In this document: positions 24,794-33,491 of the stretch, piece by piece | Layout: each line of letters opens with the position of its first letter | How positions within the stretch are numbered: the first letter of the stretch is position 1 | DNA from: Cyanobacteria bacterium SBLK | GTDB taxonomy: Bacteria > Cyanobacteriota > Cyanobacteriia > Cyanobacteriales > Spirulinaceae | Reading direction: 5' to 3' | Length of the DNA: 64,000 nt | Assembly: GCA_017746715.1 (NCBI GenBank) | Contig: JAGHZQ010000080.1 | Location: 62,001-126,000 of the forward strand | Translations under genes and position numbers: made by a program | Notes under the pieces: model-generated | The model's input: only the letters and a program-made list of their open reading frames with translations | The model's database searches: none | Told to the model about the DNA's origin: nothing

Positions 24794-27439
24794 ATGACTT
24801 TTAAACCGAAATTCCTAACAGGTGCCGATATTCGGCAACAATTTTTAGATTTTTATGCCCAACGAGAACATAAAATTTTACCCAGTGCTTCTCTCGTCCC
24901 CGAAGATCCCACGGTTCTGCTAACGATCGCGGGAATGTTGCCCTTTAAACCGATTTTTCTCGGACAAAAAAAAGCACCACAACCCCGCGCTACGACTTCA
25001 CAAAAATGTATTCGCACGAATGATATTGAAAATGTGGGACGAACGGCGAGACATCATACGTTCTTTGAAATGTTGGGTAATTTTAGTTTTGGGGATTATT
25101 TCAAAGAAGAGGCGATAAAGTGGGCGTGGGAACTCTCTACGGAGGTGTTTGGATTGCCTCGCGATCGCCTCGTTCCCAGCGTCTTTCAAGAAGATGATGA
25201 AGCCTTTGCCATTTGGCGGGATAAAATTGGCGTTCCCGCACATCGCATTCAGCGCATGGGACATGAGGATAATTTTTGGGTATCCGGACCCACGGGACCT
25301 TGCGGCCCCTGTTCGGAAATTTACTATGATTTTCATCCCGAAAAAGGCGACGAGAATATCGATCTCGAAGATGACACGCGGTTTATCGAGTTTTATAATC
25401 TCGTTTTCATGCAGTACAATCGGGATGCAGAAGGTAATTTAACTCCTTTAGAAAAGCAAAACATCGACACGGGAATGGGGTTGGAACGCATGGCGCAAAT
25501 TTTGCAAAGCGTTCCCAACAATTACGAGACCGATCTGATTTTGCCGATTATTAAAACGGCGGCGGAAATTGCCCAGATCGACTACAACAAAGCGGATGAA
25601 AAAACAAAAACATCGCTGAAAGTCATCGGCGATCACGTCCGTTCTGTAGTTCACATGATTGCTGATGGAATTGGCGTTTCGAATGTGGGTCGCGGTTACG
25701 TTTTGCGTCGTCTCGTTCGTCGGGTCGTTCGTCACGGTCGTTTATTGGGAATTGAGGGAGAATTTACGGGGCAAATTGCCGAAACTGCCATACAGCTTTC
25801 TGAGAGTGCTTATCCCAATGTACGGGAACGAGAGGCGATGATTAAGGAGGAGTTAAAAAATGAGGAGATTCGTTTTGGGAAAACTTTAACCCGAGGCGAA
25901 AAATTACTACAAGAAATCCTTGATAAAGTCAAGGGCATTGGTAAAGATGTTATGGATGGTAACAATGCGTTTATTCTCTATGACACTTACGGTTTTCCTT
26001 TGGAGTTAACTCAAGAAATTGCTGCCGAACAAGGAATTGAGATTGATTTGGAAGGCTACGACCGCGCTCTGAAAAAACAAATTGAAACCTCCCAAGGGGC
26101 GCATGAAGCGATCGATCTCACGGTGCAAGAAAGTTTGGATAAGTTGGCGGAAAAGGTGGATTCGACGGAGTTTTTAGGCTATACAGAAGCGCAGGCAAAA
26201 GCAACCATTGAGGCGGTTTTGGTAGAAGGAAAAACCGTCGGGGTGGCCAATGCGGGAACGGAGGTGCAAATTATTCTCGATCGCACGCCATTTTATGCGG
26301 AATCTGGCGGACAAATTGGCGATCGCGGTTATCTTTCTGGAGACGATTTGGTGATTCGCATCGAAGATGTTCAGAAAGAATCGGGAATGTTCGTTCATTC
26401 CGGTCGCGTGGAACGGGGATATTTGCGATCGGGGGAAAAGGTATCGGCAAGCATCGATCGCGCCTGTCGTCGTCGCGCTCAAGCCAATCATACCGCAACT
26501 CATCTCTTACAGGCCGCTTTGAAAAAGTATGTCGATGAATCGATTTCTCAAGCAGGGTCTTTAGTGGCGTTCGATCGCCTGCGTTTTGACTTTCATTTAT
26601 CTCGTTCCGTAACTGCGGAAGAATTGCAACAAATTGAGGAACAAATTAATAACTGGATCGCGGAAGCACACGAGACAGATGTGGAATTAATGTCTTTGGA
26701 TGAGGCAAAATTAAAGGGTGCAACGGCCATGTTTGGGGAGAAATATGGCGAGGTGGTGCGCGTTATTGATGTTCCGGGAGTTTCGATGGAATTGTGCGGG
26801 GGAACCCACGTTAAAAATACGGCAGAAATCGGGTTGTTTAAAATTATGTCCGAGTCGGGGATTTCTGCGGGAGTGCGACGCATTGAAGCGGTGGCGGGTC
26901 CTGCGGTTTTGGAGTATTTGAACGTGCGGGATAAGGTGGTGCGAGAGTTGAGCGATCGCTTTAAATCTCAGCCGGAGGAGGTGTGCGATCGCGTCACTAA
27001 ATTACAAGAGGATTTAAAGGCAGCGCAGAAGGAATTAGAAGCGGTTAAGAATGAGTTGGCGATCGCCAAATCCGACCAATTGTTATCCCAAGCGGAGGCG
27101 GTTGGAGAGTTTAAATTATTGGTTGCCAACCTAGGAGAAATCGACCCGAAGGCGTTACAAACGGCGGCGGAACGATTGCAACAAAAATTAGGGGAAAGTG
27201 CGGTGATTTTGGGTTCGATTCCCGCAGAAGGCAAAGTGAGTTTAGTCGCTGCATTCAGTCCGAAAGTTAATAAGGAAAAGAAACTGCAAGCGGGTAAATT
27301 TATCGGCGGTATTGCTAAGATTTGCGGCGGTGGCGGTGGCGGTCGTCCCAATTTAGCACAAGCAGGAGGCCGCGATCCGAGTAAGTTAGCGGAGGCGTTG
27401 GAAACGGCAAAAACACAATTGCTGGAAAAATTGCAGTGA
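24794..27439 (+). CDS. alaS: Alanine-tRNA ligase
   Basis: An 881-aa class II synthetase of normal length that charges tRNA-Ala. The N-terminal catalytic core includes DIRQQFLDFYAQREHKILPS, TFFEMLGNFSFGDYFKEEAI and the WVSGPTGPCGPCSEIYYDF motif. The editing domain has the zinc-binding HTATHLLQAAL (near residue 570) and ELCGGTHVKNTAEIG (near residue 665), which remove misactivated Ser or Gly. The C-Ala domain ends in a glycine-rich GGIAKICGGGGGGRPNLAQA stretch. It is complete and expected to be essential. Confidence 0.97.
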   Translation: MTFKPKFLTGADIRQQFLDFYAQREHKILPSASLVPEDPTVLLTIAGMLPFKPIFLGQKKAPQPRATTSQKCIRTNDIENVGRTARHHTFFEMLGNFSFGDYFKEEAIKWAWELSTEVFGLPRDRLVPSVFQEDDEAFAIWRDKIGVPAHRIQRMGHEDNFWVSGPTGPCGPCSEIYYDFHPEKGDENIDLEDDTRFIEFYNLVFMQYNRDAEGNLTPLEKQNIDTGMGLERMAQILQSVPNNYETDLILPIIKTAAEIAQIDYNKADEKTKTSLKVIGDHVRSVVHMIADGIGVSNVGRGYVLRRLVRRVVRHGRLLGIEGEFTGQIAETAIQLSESAYPNVREREAMIKEELKNEEIRFGKTLTRGEKLLQEILDKVKGIGKDVMDGNNAFILYDTYGFPLELTQEIAAEQGIEIDLEGYDRALKKQIETSQGAHEAIDLTVQESLDKLAEKVDSTEFLGYTEAQAKATIEAVLVEGKTVGVANAGTEVQIILDRTPFYAESGGQIGDRGYLSGDDLVIRIEDVQKESGMFVHSGRVERGYLRSGEKVSASIDRACRRRAQANHTATHLLQAALKKYVDESISQAGSLVAFDRLRFDFHLSRSVTAEELQQIEEQINNWIAEAHETDVELMSLDEAKLKGATAMFGEKYGEVVRVIDVPGVSMELCGGTHVKNTAEIGLFKIMSESGISAGVRRIEAVAGPAVLEYLNVRDKVVRELSDRFKSQPEEVCDRVTKLQEDLKAAQKELEAVKNELAIAKSDQLLSQAEAVGEFKLLVANLGEIDPKALQTAAERLQQKLGESAVILGSIPAEGKVSLVAAFSPKVNKEKKLQAGKFIGGIAKICGGGGGGRPNLAQAGGRDPSKLAEALETAKTQLLEKLQ

Positions 27440-27577
27440 TTCAGGCAAATAAATGGGGATTTTTATATCCCCATCTCATACAAAAAATTCTCAAATAAAC
27501 TTATCACTAGATCAGAAATAACTAATACAATGCAATTAAATTTTTATGTAAAAATAATTCACGAAAATAACATAACT

Positions 27578-28393
27578 ATGAATCCTTCTAAGTTTTTTAT
27601 TGTTGTTTTTATTCTAAGTTTTTGTGTTGCAACAATAGATTTAATTTATCAATCTCGCAAAGAGAAAAAATTAAGAGAAAATTTCAATAAAATACGTAAA
27701 AATTGGAATATACAAGATGAAACATTACGATTTGTATTTATTATTCTATTGATACTCTCAACGATTTCATTAACATATTTTGCTTATTTGTTCGATGAAA
27801 AAATTCTGCCTTCTATACTAACAATTGCCTCTGGTTGGCTTGGCTATTTTATCTCAAAGCAAGAAGACAAAGCAAAAGCAAAACAGAAAAAAGCAGATGA
27901 AATAGTTGAATTTTTTGAATCACTGCAAGATTTTAAAGACATTTTAGTCGATTTGAATTTATACATAAAAATGTAGGAAGAAATACGTGAAGCTCAACGT
28001 CAACAAGGACTCGATCCTATTTGGTATCAAGATCAAAACCAATATAATCTTAATAAAATACGAAAGAATTTTTCAAAAATCGAACATGAATTTTTAATGA
28101 ACTTAAAAAAAGAAAGTAAAAAATTCAGCTTATATAATCCTCAATATAAATATGATTCTTTTTTGTCTGATTCTCGTGATGATATTGCTTGGATGCGTGA
28201 GTTAGTTAAATTTCTTTTAGATAAAGAATACCAAAAATTTTGTCAATATGACAATCAAAGTGTAGAAAATTCAGATCCTTTGCCTGATTTTTTAGTTCGT
28301 TCTGGTGATGACCTCAATATAAGAATTGATGATTTTTTGGAGGCGTATAAGAGACTCAATCAAAGATTATTTGAGAGAGTCATAAAAAAGTAA
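27578..28393 (+). pseudogene. Membrane protein gene interrupted by an in-frame TAG
   Basis: From ATG 27578 (an earlier ATG at 27530 is possible) the frame encodes three hydrophobic segments (IVVFILSFCVATIDLIY, FVFIILLILSTISLTYFAYL, ILPSILTIASGWLGYF) and a basic helical stretch (KQEDKAKAKQKKADE), ending at TAG 27974-27976. The same frame continues without a stop (EEIREAQRQQGLDPIWYQDQ...) through an ATG at 28097 to the stop at 28393, about 138 further residues of acidic, coiled-coil-like protein. So one gene of about 271 codons was probably split by a nonsense change. The DNA is clearly more AT-rich than alaS next door, which suggests transfer. I do not recognise the family. Confidence 0.6.
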
Positions 28394-28433
28394 GTTTGAG
28401 AAAAATTGATCGCCTCATCCTATTCCAATATTC

Positions 28434-28844
28434 TTAAGGGGTAACTTTAAAAGCATCGCGATCGTAGAGTCGGTAAATATAAAAATCGCTATCTAAAGTA
28501 AAGATTCGCTTAATATTTTGGCTTTCTGCTGTAGCAACCAGAGAAGCATCGGCTAAATCCATAGGAACATCTTTATATTTTCCCATTAACACTTTCATTC
28601 GCTGACGTTCTGACTCACTCAGATCGTGGAGATACAATGCTTTGCGATCGCATAATTCCCATAATACATTCTGTCCCGACCAACCTCTCAACTCCAATAG
28701 AAAATACATGGCTTCAGTGAAACAAGGCCATGTTGTTAAAAGAGGATCTGTAAATGTTCTATAAGTGGCAACGCATCGAGTATGTGCGTCTCCTTGTCCT
28801 TTATCAATTAGAGCAATTAACGGGCCTGTATCGGTTAAAATCAT
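28434..28844 (-). CDS. PIN-domain toxin, VapC-like
   Basis: A 136-aa PIN nuclease. Four acidic positions expected to bind Mg are visible: Asp5 (MILTDTGPLIALID), a Glu in CFTEAMYFLL, an Asp in DLADASLVATAE and an Asp in IFTLDSDFYIYR. VapC toxins cut RNA, often tRNA or rRNA, and are neutralised by the upstream antitoxin. The gene begins 3 bp after the antitoxin stop, a normal toxin-antitoxin arrangement. All catalytic acids are present, so it should be active if released. Confidence 0.85.
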   Translation of the reverse strand: MILTDTGPLIALIDKGQGDAHTRCVATYRTFTDPLLTTWPCFTEAMYFLLELRGWSGQNVLWELCDRKALYLHDLSESERQRMKVLMGKYKDVPMDLADASLVATAESQNIKRIFTLDSDFYIYRLYDRDAFKVTP

Positions 28845-28847
28845 TAT

Positions 28848-29117
28848 CTAAGATGGCGATCGCTTCAGTCCTTGTTTGGCTAATTTAGCAGCAATTTGTT
28901 CCCCGAACTCTGTTTTCTGGAACTGATGATAAGGTTGTTCTTGAGAATCGATCGCACCGATTAAATCCTCGATACCTTCAGATAAAGGCTGTTTCTCCAA
29001 TGGTTGTACGGGAAGTTGAGACGCAATCCAATTCGCCGGAGTTAAGCCCTGTTCTCGAGCAACGGCTAGGAGAGTTTCATAAACTTCTTCTGTAAGCGCG
29101 ATCGTATAGGGTGACAT
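28848..29117 (-). CDS. Probable antitoxin of the PIN toxin
   Basis: An 89-aa protein directly upstream of the PIN gene. The N-terminal part (YTIALTEEVYETLLAVAREQ, then LTPANWIASQL) looks like a ribbon-helix-helix DNA-binding domain. The middle is disordered (PLEKQPLSEG), and the C-terminal part (FGEQIAAKLAKQGLKRSP) probably wraps the toxin. Antitoxins of this type also repress their own operon. The assignment rests on position and the RHH-like start; no individual residue is diagnostic. Confidence 0.75.
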   Translation of the reverse strand: MSPYTIALTEEVYETLLAVAREQGLTPANWIASQLPVQPLEKQPLSEGIEDLIGAIDSQEQPYHQFQKTEFGEQIAAKLAKQGLKRSPS

Positions 29118-29191
29118 GAGCTTAAATGAAAAATCCTACTACTTTTCAATTTTAGCAGTTCTGAGATCGCCGCGATCGCACTTTACAAAAA

Positions 29192-29458
29192 TCAAGATTC
29201 AAGTGCTAGTCTTCGGCGAACTTCACTCAGAGATAACGTCCCTTCAGTTTTTCCACGTTGACGACAGCGATCGAGAAAGTCAAGAAATTCTTGATTATTG
29301 CTCAGACTGCGGACTTCTTCTGAAAAATCATCAATTTCGCCGAAAAAATAGTACGGTTTTTCATCTTTGTAGATAATGACATTTTCGTTACCTTCAAGTT
29401 GGGAAAAAAATTCGCGAACTTTCGGATCGCATTCTTCAAGATTAATTTTTTTCATCAC
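29192..29458 (-). CDS. Small antitoxin-like protein without a toxin
   Basis: An 88-aa acidic protein. ENVIIYKDEKPYYFFGEIDD resembles the short beta-hairpin of Phd/YefM-like antitoxins, and the C-terminal part (FLDFLDRCRQRGKTEGTLSL then SEVRRRLALES) resembles the tails of small cyanobacterial antitoxins. No toxin follows: the next gene downstream on this strand is the separate VapB-like antitoxin. It may be a solitary antitoxin or a remnant. Start at ATG 29456-29458; an adjacent second Met is equally possible. Confidence 0.5.
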   Translation of the reverse strand: MMKKINLEECDPKVREFFSQLEGNENVIIYKDEKPYYFFGEIDDFSEEVRSLSNNQEFLDFLDRCRQRGKTEGTLSLSEVRRRLALES

Positions 29459-29561
29459 CAGTAAATGGGTTTAAAGTTAAAAATTGCGAGGCGATCGCTT
29501 CCCAAAAATAGTACAATAACTCTAAATCATTACGAGGAGCGCCCCAAAGCTCAGTCCAAGC

Positions 29562-30176
29562 ATGGTTATTGCCCAAACTCATCCCCCCAATATTATCCCA
29601 GACAAATCCGTTACTCGCGTAACGCCAGACGAATACCGAGCAAGAGAAGAAATCGCTGAAGAACGCCATGAATATAATAATGGAGAGATAATTATTATGC
29701 CCGGAGGTTCTCCCCCTCACAGTCGCATTGCTGTAGATATTACAACTTTTCTGAATGTAGCGCTGCGAGATACGACTTTTGAAACTTATAATGGCGATCT
29801 GCGAATCTGGATTCCTCAGTTTAATTGCGGTACTTATGACGATATTTTTGTCATTGAAGGAGAACCAGAATTTAATGGCGATCGCCAAGATGAAATTCTC
29901 AATCCTCGCTTGATTGTTGAAGTGCTTTCCCCTTCAACCGAAGGATACGATCGCGGGGAAAAGTTTAGAAAATATCGATCGCTACTCGGATTTTGCGAAT
30001 ATCTTCTCGTCAGCCAAAACGAACCCTATTTAGAACGATATTATAATGGCGATCGCGAAAATGAAAATCGCTGGCAATGGCAAGTTTGCGATCGCATTGA
30101 AGAAGCGATCGTCCTACAAAGTTTAAATGATCTAGAACTTCCCATGAGAGAAATCTATCGTCGTATAGAGTTTTAA
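29562..30176 (+). CDS. Uma2 family (DUF820) putative endonuclease
   Basis: A 204-aa protein of the PD-(D/E)xK-fold Uma2 family, heavily amplified in cyanobacteria. Visible are YNNGEIIIMPGGSPPHSRIA (substrate loop with the early acidic residue), YDDIFVIEGEPEF (catalytic Asp), and LIVEVLSPSTEGYDRGEKFR with the VEVLSPST core followed by Lys. The family is often mobile; its function in vivo is unknown. It lies next to a toxin-antitoxin cluster and ends 19 bp before a methyltransferase gene on the same strand. Confidence 0.85.
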   Translation: MVIAQTHPPNIIPDKSVTRVTPDEYRAREEIAEERHEYNNGEIIIMPGGSPPHSRIAVDITTFLNVALRDTTFETYNGDLRIWIPQFNCGTYDDIFVIEGEPEFNGDRQDEILNPRLIVEVLSPSTEGYDRGEKFRKYRSLLGFCEYLLVSQNEPYLERYYNGDRENENRWQWQVCDRIEEAIVLQSLNDLELPMREIYRRIEF

Positions 30177-30195
30177 CAGTACAGAGGAGGCAATC

Positions 30196-30816
30196 ATGGA
30201 TCGCTCGGCTAAATTTTGGGATAGAATTGCAGAACGCTACTCAAAGCAACCCGTTGCCGATGAGGAATCTTACCAAAAGAAATTACAGGTTACGCGCCAA
30301 TATTTTCAGTCGGATATGCAAGTCTTTGAATTTGGCTGCGGAACCGGATCGACGGCGATCGTCCATGCACCTTATGTCAAACACATTCAAGGGATTGATA
30401 TCTCTGCAAATATGATTCAAATTGCTCGCGGAAAAGCTGAAGCAGAGAATATAAACAATATAACTTTTGAATGCTCGACTATCGATGAATTTAGGGTTTC
30501 TGATGAGACTTTTGATGTCGTCCTAGGATTGAGTATTTTACACCTCCTGCAAAACAAAGAAGAAGCCATCGCCAAAGTTTATAAAATGCTAAAACCCAAT
30601 GGTATTTTTGTGACGAGTACGGCGTGCCTTGGGGATGATATGTCGTTTTTTAAGTTTATCGCTCCCATTGGAAAATTCTTGGGTGTATTTCCCCTCGTTA
30701 AGGTTTTCACCGAACAAGAATTAGTAACGAGCTTGACGAATGCTGATTTTGCGATCGATTATCAATGGAAACCGGGTAAAAATAAAGCGGTGTTTATTGT
30801 GGCCAAAAAAGGCTGA
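30196..30816 (+). CDS. Class I SAM-dependent methyltransferase
   Basis: A 206-aa Methyltransf_11/25-type enzyme. The SAM-binding motif I is VFEFGCGTGSTAI (about residues 39-51), motif II is GIDISANMIQIARGKAE and post-motif strands are FDVVLGLSILHLL. The C-terminal region (FFKFIAPIGKFLGVFPLVKV) is hydrophobic, as in small-molecule or lipid methyltransferases. AGAGGAGG precedes the ATG at good distance. The substrate is unknown and the neighbours do not help. Confidence 0.82.
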   Translation: MDRSAKFWDRIAERYSKQPVADEESYQKKLQVTRQYFQSDMQVFEFGCGTGSTAIVHAPYVKHIQGIDISANMIQIARGKAEAENINNITFECSTIDEFRVSDETFDVVLGLSILHLLQNKEEAIAKVYKMLKPNGIFVTSTACLGDDMSFFKFIAPIGKFLGVFPLVKVFTEQELVTSLTNADFAIDYQWKPGKNKAVFIVAKKG

Positions 30817-30852
30817 GGGAATCGCAGTAAATTGGCCGCATTTGGGTTGATT

Positions 30853-32181
30853 TTAAGCTAAAGGCAACCAGATCGTAAACGTTGTACCCGGTAAAGCATC
30901 GCGATCGCTTCGAACGTTATCCGATACCTCAATAAACCCGTGCATTTGTTCGACCAATCCCTTAACAATCGCCAAACCCAACCCCGTCCCCTCAATTTCT
31001 CCTTCTTCTTGGATGCCTCGATAGTGACGCTCGAAAATGCGATCGCGATCGCCCTCGGGAATACCGTATCCCGTGTCTCGAATGGCAATCCCTTGCATGA
31101 GTCCGTTTTCGTGTTCCAATCCTGCTTCTAGGGTCACGCAGCCCCCAAAGGGCGTATACTTAAGGGCATTATCGAGAATATTATTCAAGACTTCTCGCAA
31201 AGCATTAGTATCCCCTTGAATGGGGAGCAAATCCGAGGGAATATTGGCCCGAAATTTTAAACCCCGATCGCTGGCGATCGCTTCTGCCGATTCTAATAGG
31301 GGATTTAAAATCGCGTTAACTTCGATATCTTCAATTCTTAAGCGAGCTTCTGGCAAAAGAGAGAGAGGAGAAACTTCACTTTCTGCCGGCAATAATTTCG
31401 GCGTTGAGGGAGGTTCAAAGACTTCAGTATCTTGCCCCATCTCCTCGAGATAAACGTCAAATTGTTTCAGTAATGCTTGTAGGCGATCGCTCTCTCTCAG
31501 TAAATTTTCTGCCATGTTGCGATTCTTATCTCCAGGTAAAAACCGCTTCAGCAATAGTTTCCCAAAAGTTCGCAATGCCGTCAAAGGATTGCGAAGTTGG
31601 TGCAGGAGATCGTCAAAGCGATCGCGTTGTGCGGCAATACTGCGCTGTTGTCGCAACAATTGTTCTTTTGACCAAACCTGCTGGCGATCGAGAAAGCGGG
31701 CGATTGCTAAGGTTTCTACGATATGTTCGATTTGCGCCAACTCTTGCTCTTCCCATTCGCGATCGTTTCTCCTCGCAACCAAAACCCCTAAAACTTCTTT
31801 CTCGTAAAGAAGAGGTAACATGAGTTGCCGTTTTCCCCAAACATCTCGAACCGTACTTTCGGCTTCGACAAACTCAGTTTTTGGAATGCGATCTGAAATC
31901 GTCTCGCTTTCTCCCGCGAGCGATCGCCGAGATTGAGGCAAATAGAGAGGAAAATCATCGACTTGCTGCCAGGCATCCGTCCCCTTCTCTGCTCGTTCTC
32001 CAGAATAACGAACGATGCCGGTTTCCGGATAAACAACTACCGGAAGCAGATTCGGATTAACCCCTTCTACCCATTTTTCTGTTAAGTAAACCGCACACCA
32101 AGTTGCCCCTAATCCTTGGACTAAGAGATATACCTGAGCTTGACACAGAGCTACAAATTCCGCACTCGGTCCGATAAACAT
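30853..32181 (-). CDS. GAF-domain sensor histidine kinase
   Basis: A 442-aa soluble kinase. The N-terminal about 190 residues form a GAF-like domain (QLMLPLLYEKEVLGVLVARR). The HisKA domain is of the atypical form LLHQLRNPLTALRTFGKLLL. A region rich in Pro and Ser follows, then the HATPase with NILDNALKYTPFGG, DTGYGIPEGDRDRIFERHY and GTGLGLAIVKGL. It should autophosphorylate on the His of HQLRNP. No response regulator is adjacent and no membrane helix is seen. The ligand is unknown. The proline-rich loop between the catalytic halves is unusual for the family. Confidence 0.85.
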   Translation of the reverse strand: MFIGPSAEFVALCQAQVYLLVQGLGATWCAVYLTEKWVEGVNPNLLPVVVYPETGIVRYSGERAEKGTDAWQQVDDFPLYLPQSRRSLAGESETISDRIPKTEFVEAESTVRDVWGKRQLMLPLLYEKEVLGVLVARRNDREWEEQELAQIEHIVETLAIARFLDRQQVWSKEQLLRQQRSIAAQRDRFDDLLHQLRNPLTALRTFGKLLLKRFLPGDKNRNMAENLLRESDRLQALLKQFDVYLEEMGQDTEVFEPPSTPKLLPAESEVSPLSLLPEARLRIEDIEVNAILNPLLESAEAIASDRGLKFRANIPSDLLPIQGDTNALREVLNNILDNALKYTPFGGCVTLEAGLEHENGLMQGIAIRDTGYGIPEGDRDRIFERHYRGIQEEGEIEGTGLGLAIVKGLVEQMHGFIEVSDNVRSDRDALPGTTFTIWLPLA

Positions 32182-32275
32182 GACGATCCCAACAACTGCA
32201 AATATTTTACGATAAATACCGTTGCCCTACTCGGGGCGATCGCAGAAAATTTCCCATCAATATCGAGCTAGCCTC

Positions 32276-32304
32276 TTGTCAATATTATTAAAAAATGATA
32301 AAAT
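32276..32304 (+). promoter_or_regulatory. Distal sigma-70-type promoter
   Basis: TTGTCA (32276-32281) and TAAAAT (32299-32304) with a 17-bp spacer. It points to the DUF3155 gene, giving a leader of roughly 345 nt. Confidence 0.5.
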
Positions 32305-32485
32305 CTAAAGCAAATCTAAAATTCATTTTTCTCATTGTTGCAACCATTAGCTGCAATTTTCTAGTCATCTCGCTTCACAAAAAGTGAGGTAATTAAAAGC
32401 AATGCAAGCAAAGGCGAACTAAGCATCTGAGATAAGCGGATTTTGTTACTGCATTCATCAAAACTTATTATTTTTACAAAACCCC

Positions 32486-32514
32486 TTGATTTTTTGAAAA
32501 AAAGCAGATATACT
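32486..32514 (+). promoter_or_regulatory. Proximal sigma-70-type promoter of the DUF3155 gene
   Basis: TTGATT (32486-32491), a 17-bp spacer and TATACT (32509-32514), a good match to consensus. It would start RNA near 32521, leaving a leader of about 135 nt. The leader contains near-repeats of TTACAAATC and TTGTAAATCC and ends with GAGGAGG, 8 nt before the TTG start. Confidence 0.6.
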
Positions 32515-32656
32515 AGCCACGGTTTTGTAGCTAGGATTACAAATCAAAAGGTTGTAAATCCAATGATTGCAAATTCTGATTGCAAATTCAGCATACAAGA
32601 CTCATGAACCCAAATCAAATCTTAAAATTTAAGTTCGAGAAGAGGAGGTAGACAGA

Positions 32657-32989
32657 TTGGCCAGGAAACGCAAACGCAAGAGTCGCCGTCGCCAAGAGGG
32701 GCGTAAAATTTTAGAGCTAGTACCTCAATTTAATCTCGAGAGTGGCGAGGATAAACCCGTTACTGCAGCTCGTAAGTATATCTCTGCGAGATGTATTGTT
32801 CCCCCTGCATTATTGATAGTAAAGCGGAACGAGCATACCACAGATCGCTATTTTTGGGCTGAAAAGGGATTATTTGGCGCTCAATATGTCGAAGAAAACC
32901 ACTTTCTCTTTCCGAGCTTGAGAAGCATTGCTCCCCAAGTGACGCAAAAGAAAGCCGCAAAACCACCTCTTGCTATAGCGAATCATTGA
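32657..32989 (+). CDS. DUF3155 family protein
   Basis: A 110-aa cyanobacterial protein. The very basic head (ARKRKRKSRRRQEGRKILEL) is followed by the conserved core AARKYISARCIVPPALLIVK, RNEHTTDRYFWAEKGLFGAQ and ENHFLFPSLRS. The basic start could bind RNA or DNA, but the function is unknown. Translation begins at TTG 32657, supported by GAGGAGG at 32642-32648 and by conservation starting right there. Expression appears driven by two promoters upstream. The C-terminal about 15 residues are not conserved. Confidence 0.85.
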   Translation: MARKRKRKSRRRQEGRKILELVPQFNLESGEDKPVTAARKYISARCIVPPALLIVKRNEHTTDRYFWAEKGLFGAQYVEENHFLFPSLRSIAPQVTQKKAAKPPLAIANH

Positions 32990-33030
32990 AGCCAAAGTCT
33001 TAAAACCAAAGGGCAGAAAGTGAGAGGTAT

Positions 33031-33050
33031 CCCTTGATTTTAATCAAGGG
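33031..33050 (+). terminator. Hairpin after the DUF3155 gene
   Basis: CCCTTGAT (33031-33038) pairs with ATCAAGGG (33043-33050) around a 4-nt loop. There is no U tract, so termination is uncertain. A second small GGGTT/AACCC inverted repeat follows at 33065-33076. Confidence 0.45.
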
Positions 33051-33120
33051 TCATTGAACGCTATGGGTTTTAACCCGTTTGTGCTATAATTTCAACATTA
33101 ATTTCAACATTGTTGGAACA

Positions 33121-33245
33121 CCAACTCTAAGCGGCTAAAACCTTAAAAATCCCGGGTCAGAAAGAATTCTGCCTGTGGATGCTGAGTAAGACCAAGAGAG
33201 ACAAACTTTTCTGGAGGCTTCGGCGGTAGAAACACGAAGCTACGA
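33121..33245 (+). other. Possible structured RNA or transposon (tnpB-type) 3' tail
   Basis: A non-coding stretch that includes the hairpin GCTTCG (33218-33223) with CGAAGC (33236-33241) around a 12-nt loop, preceded by CTGTGGATGCTGAGTAAGACC. A short open frame ends NPGSERILPVDAE before TAA, resembling my recollection of C-termini of cyanobacterial TnpB proteins, whose guide RNA comes from the same 3' region. No longer tnpB sequence is left, so this is at best a residual element end. Weak evidence. Confidence 0.3.
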
Positions 33246-33264
33246 TCGAATTGTTTATTCAATC

Positions 33265-33328
33265 TTTGATTTTCGAGCTTTGATTCTCGAGCTTTGATTC
33301 TCGAGCTTTGATTCTCGAGCTTTGATTC
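33265..33328 (+). repeat. Tandem array, 14-bp unit TTTGATTCTCGAGC
   Basis: Four complete units (33265-33320; the first differs by one base) plus a partial fifth unit ending at 33328. Each unit carries CTCGAG or a variant. It is non-coding and lies between DUF3155 and the VOC gene. Confidence 0.9.
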
Positions 33329-33343
33329 AATCGTTGGTACTTC

Positions 33344-33395
33344 ACTCTAATACGGCACTCTAATAGGGTACTCTAATAGGGTACTCTAATACGGC
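33344..33395 (+). repeat. Tandem array, 13-bp unit ACTCTAATAGGGT
   Basis: Four units: the outer two read ACTCTAATACGGC and the inner two ACTCTAATAGGGT. It starts 16 bp after the 14-bp array and is unrelated to it in sequence. No ORF crosses it. Confidence 0.9.
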
Positions 33396-33491
33396 CTAGT
33401 ATCCAATGGCAGTACGCTAAAACTCAATCCTACTTTACCACAACTGTGTAAAGTAGGATTGAAGTGTTTGAATTTGAATTGTTGCGATTCC

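Noticed and set aside
33265..33395. Tandem arrays considered as a CRISPR array
   Set aside because: Units of 13-14 bp lie head to tail without spacers, and no cas gene is nearby.
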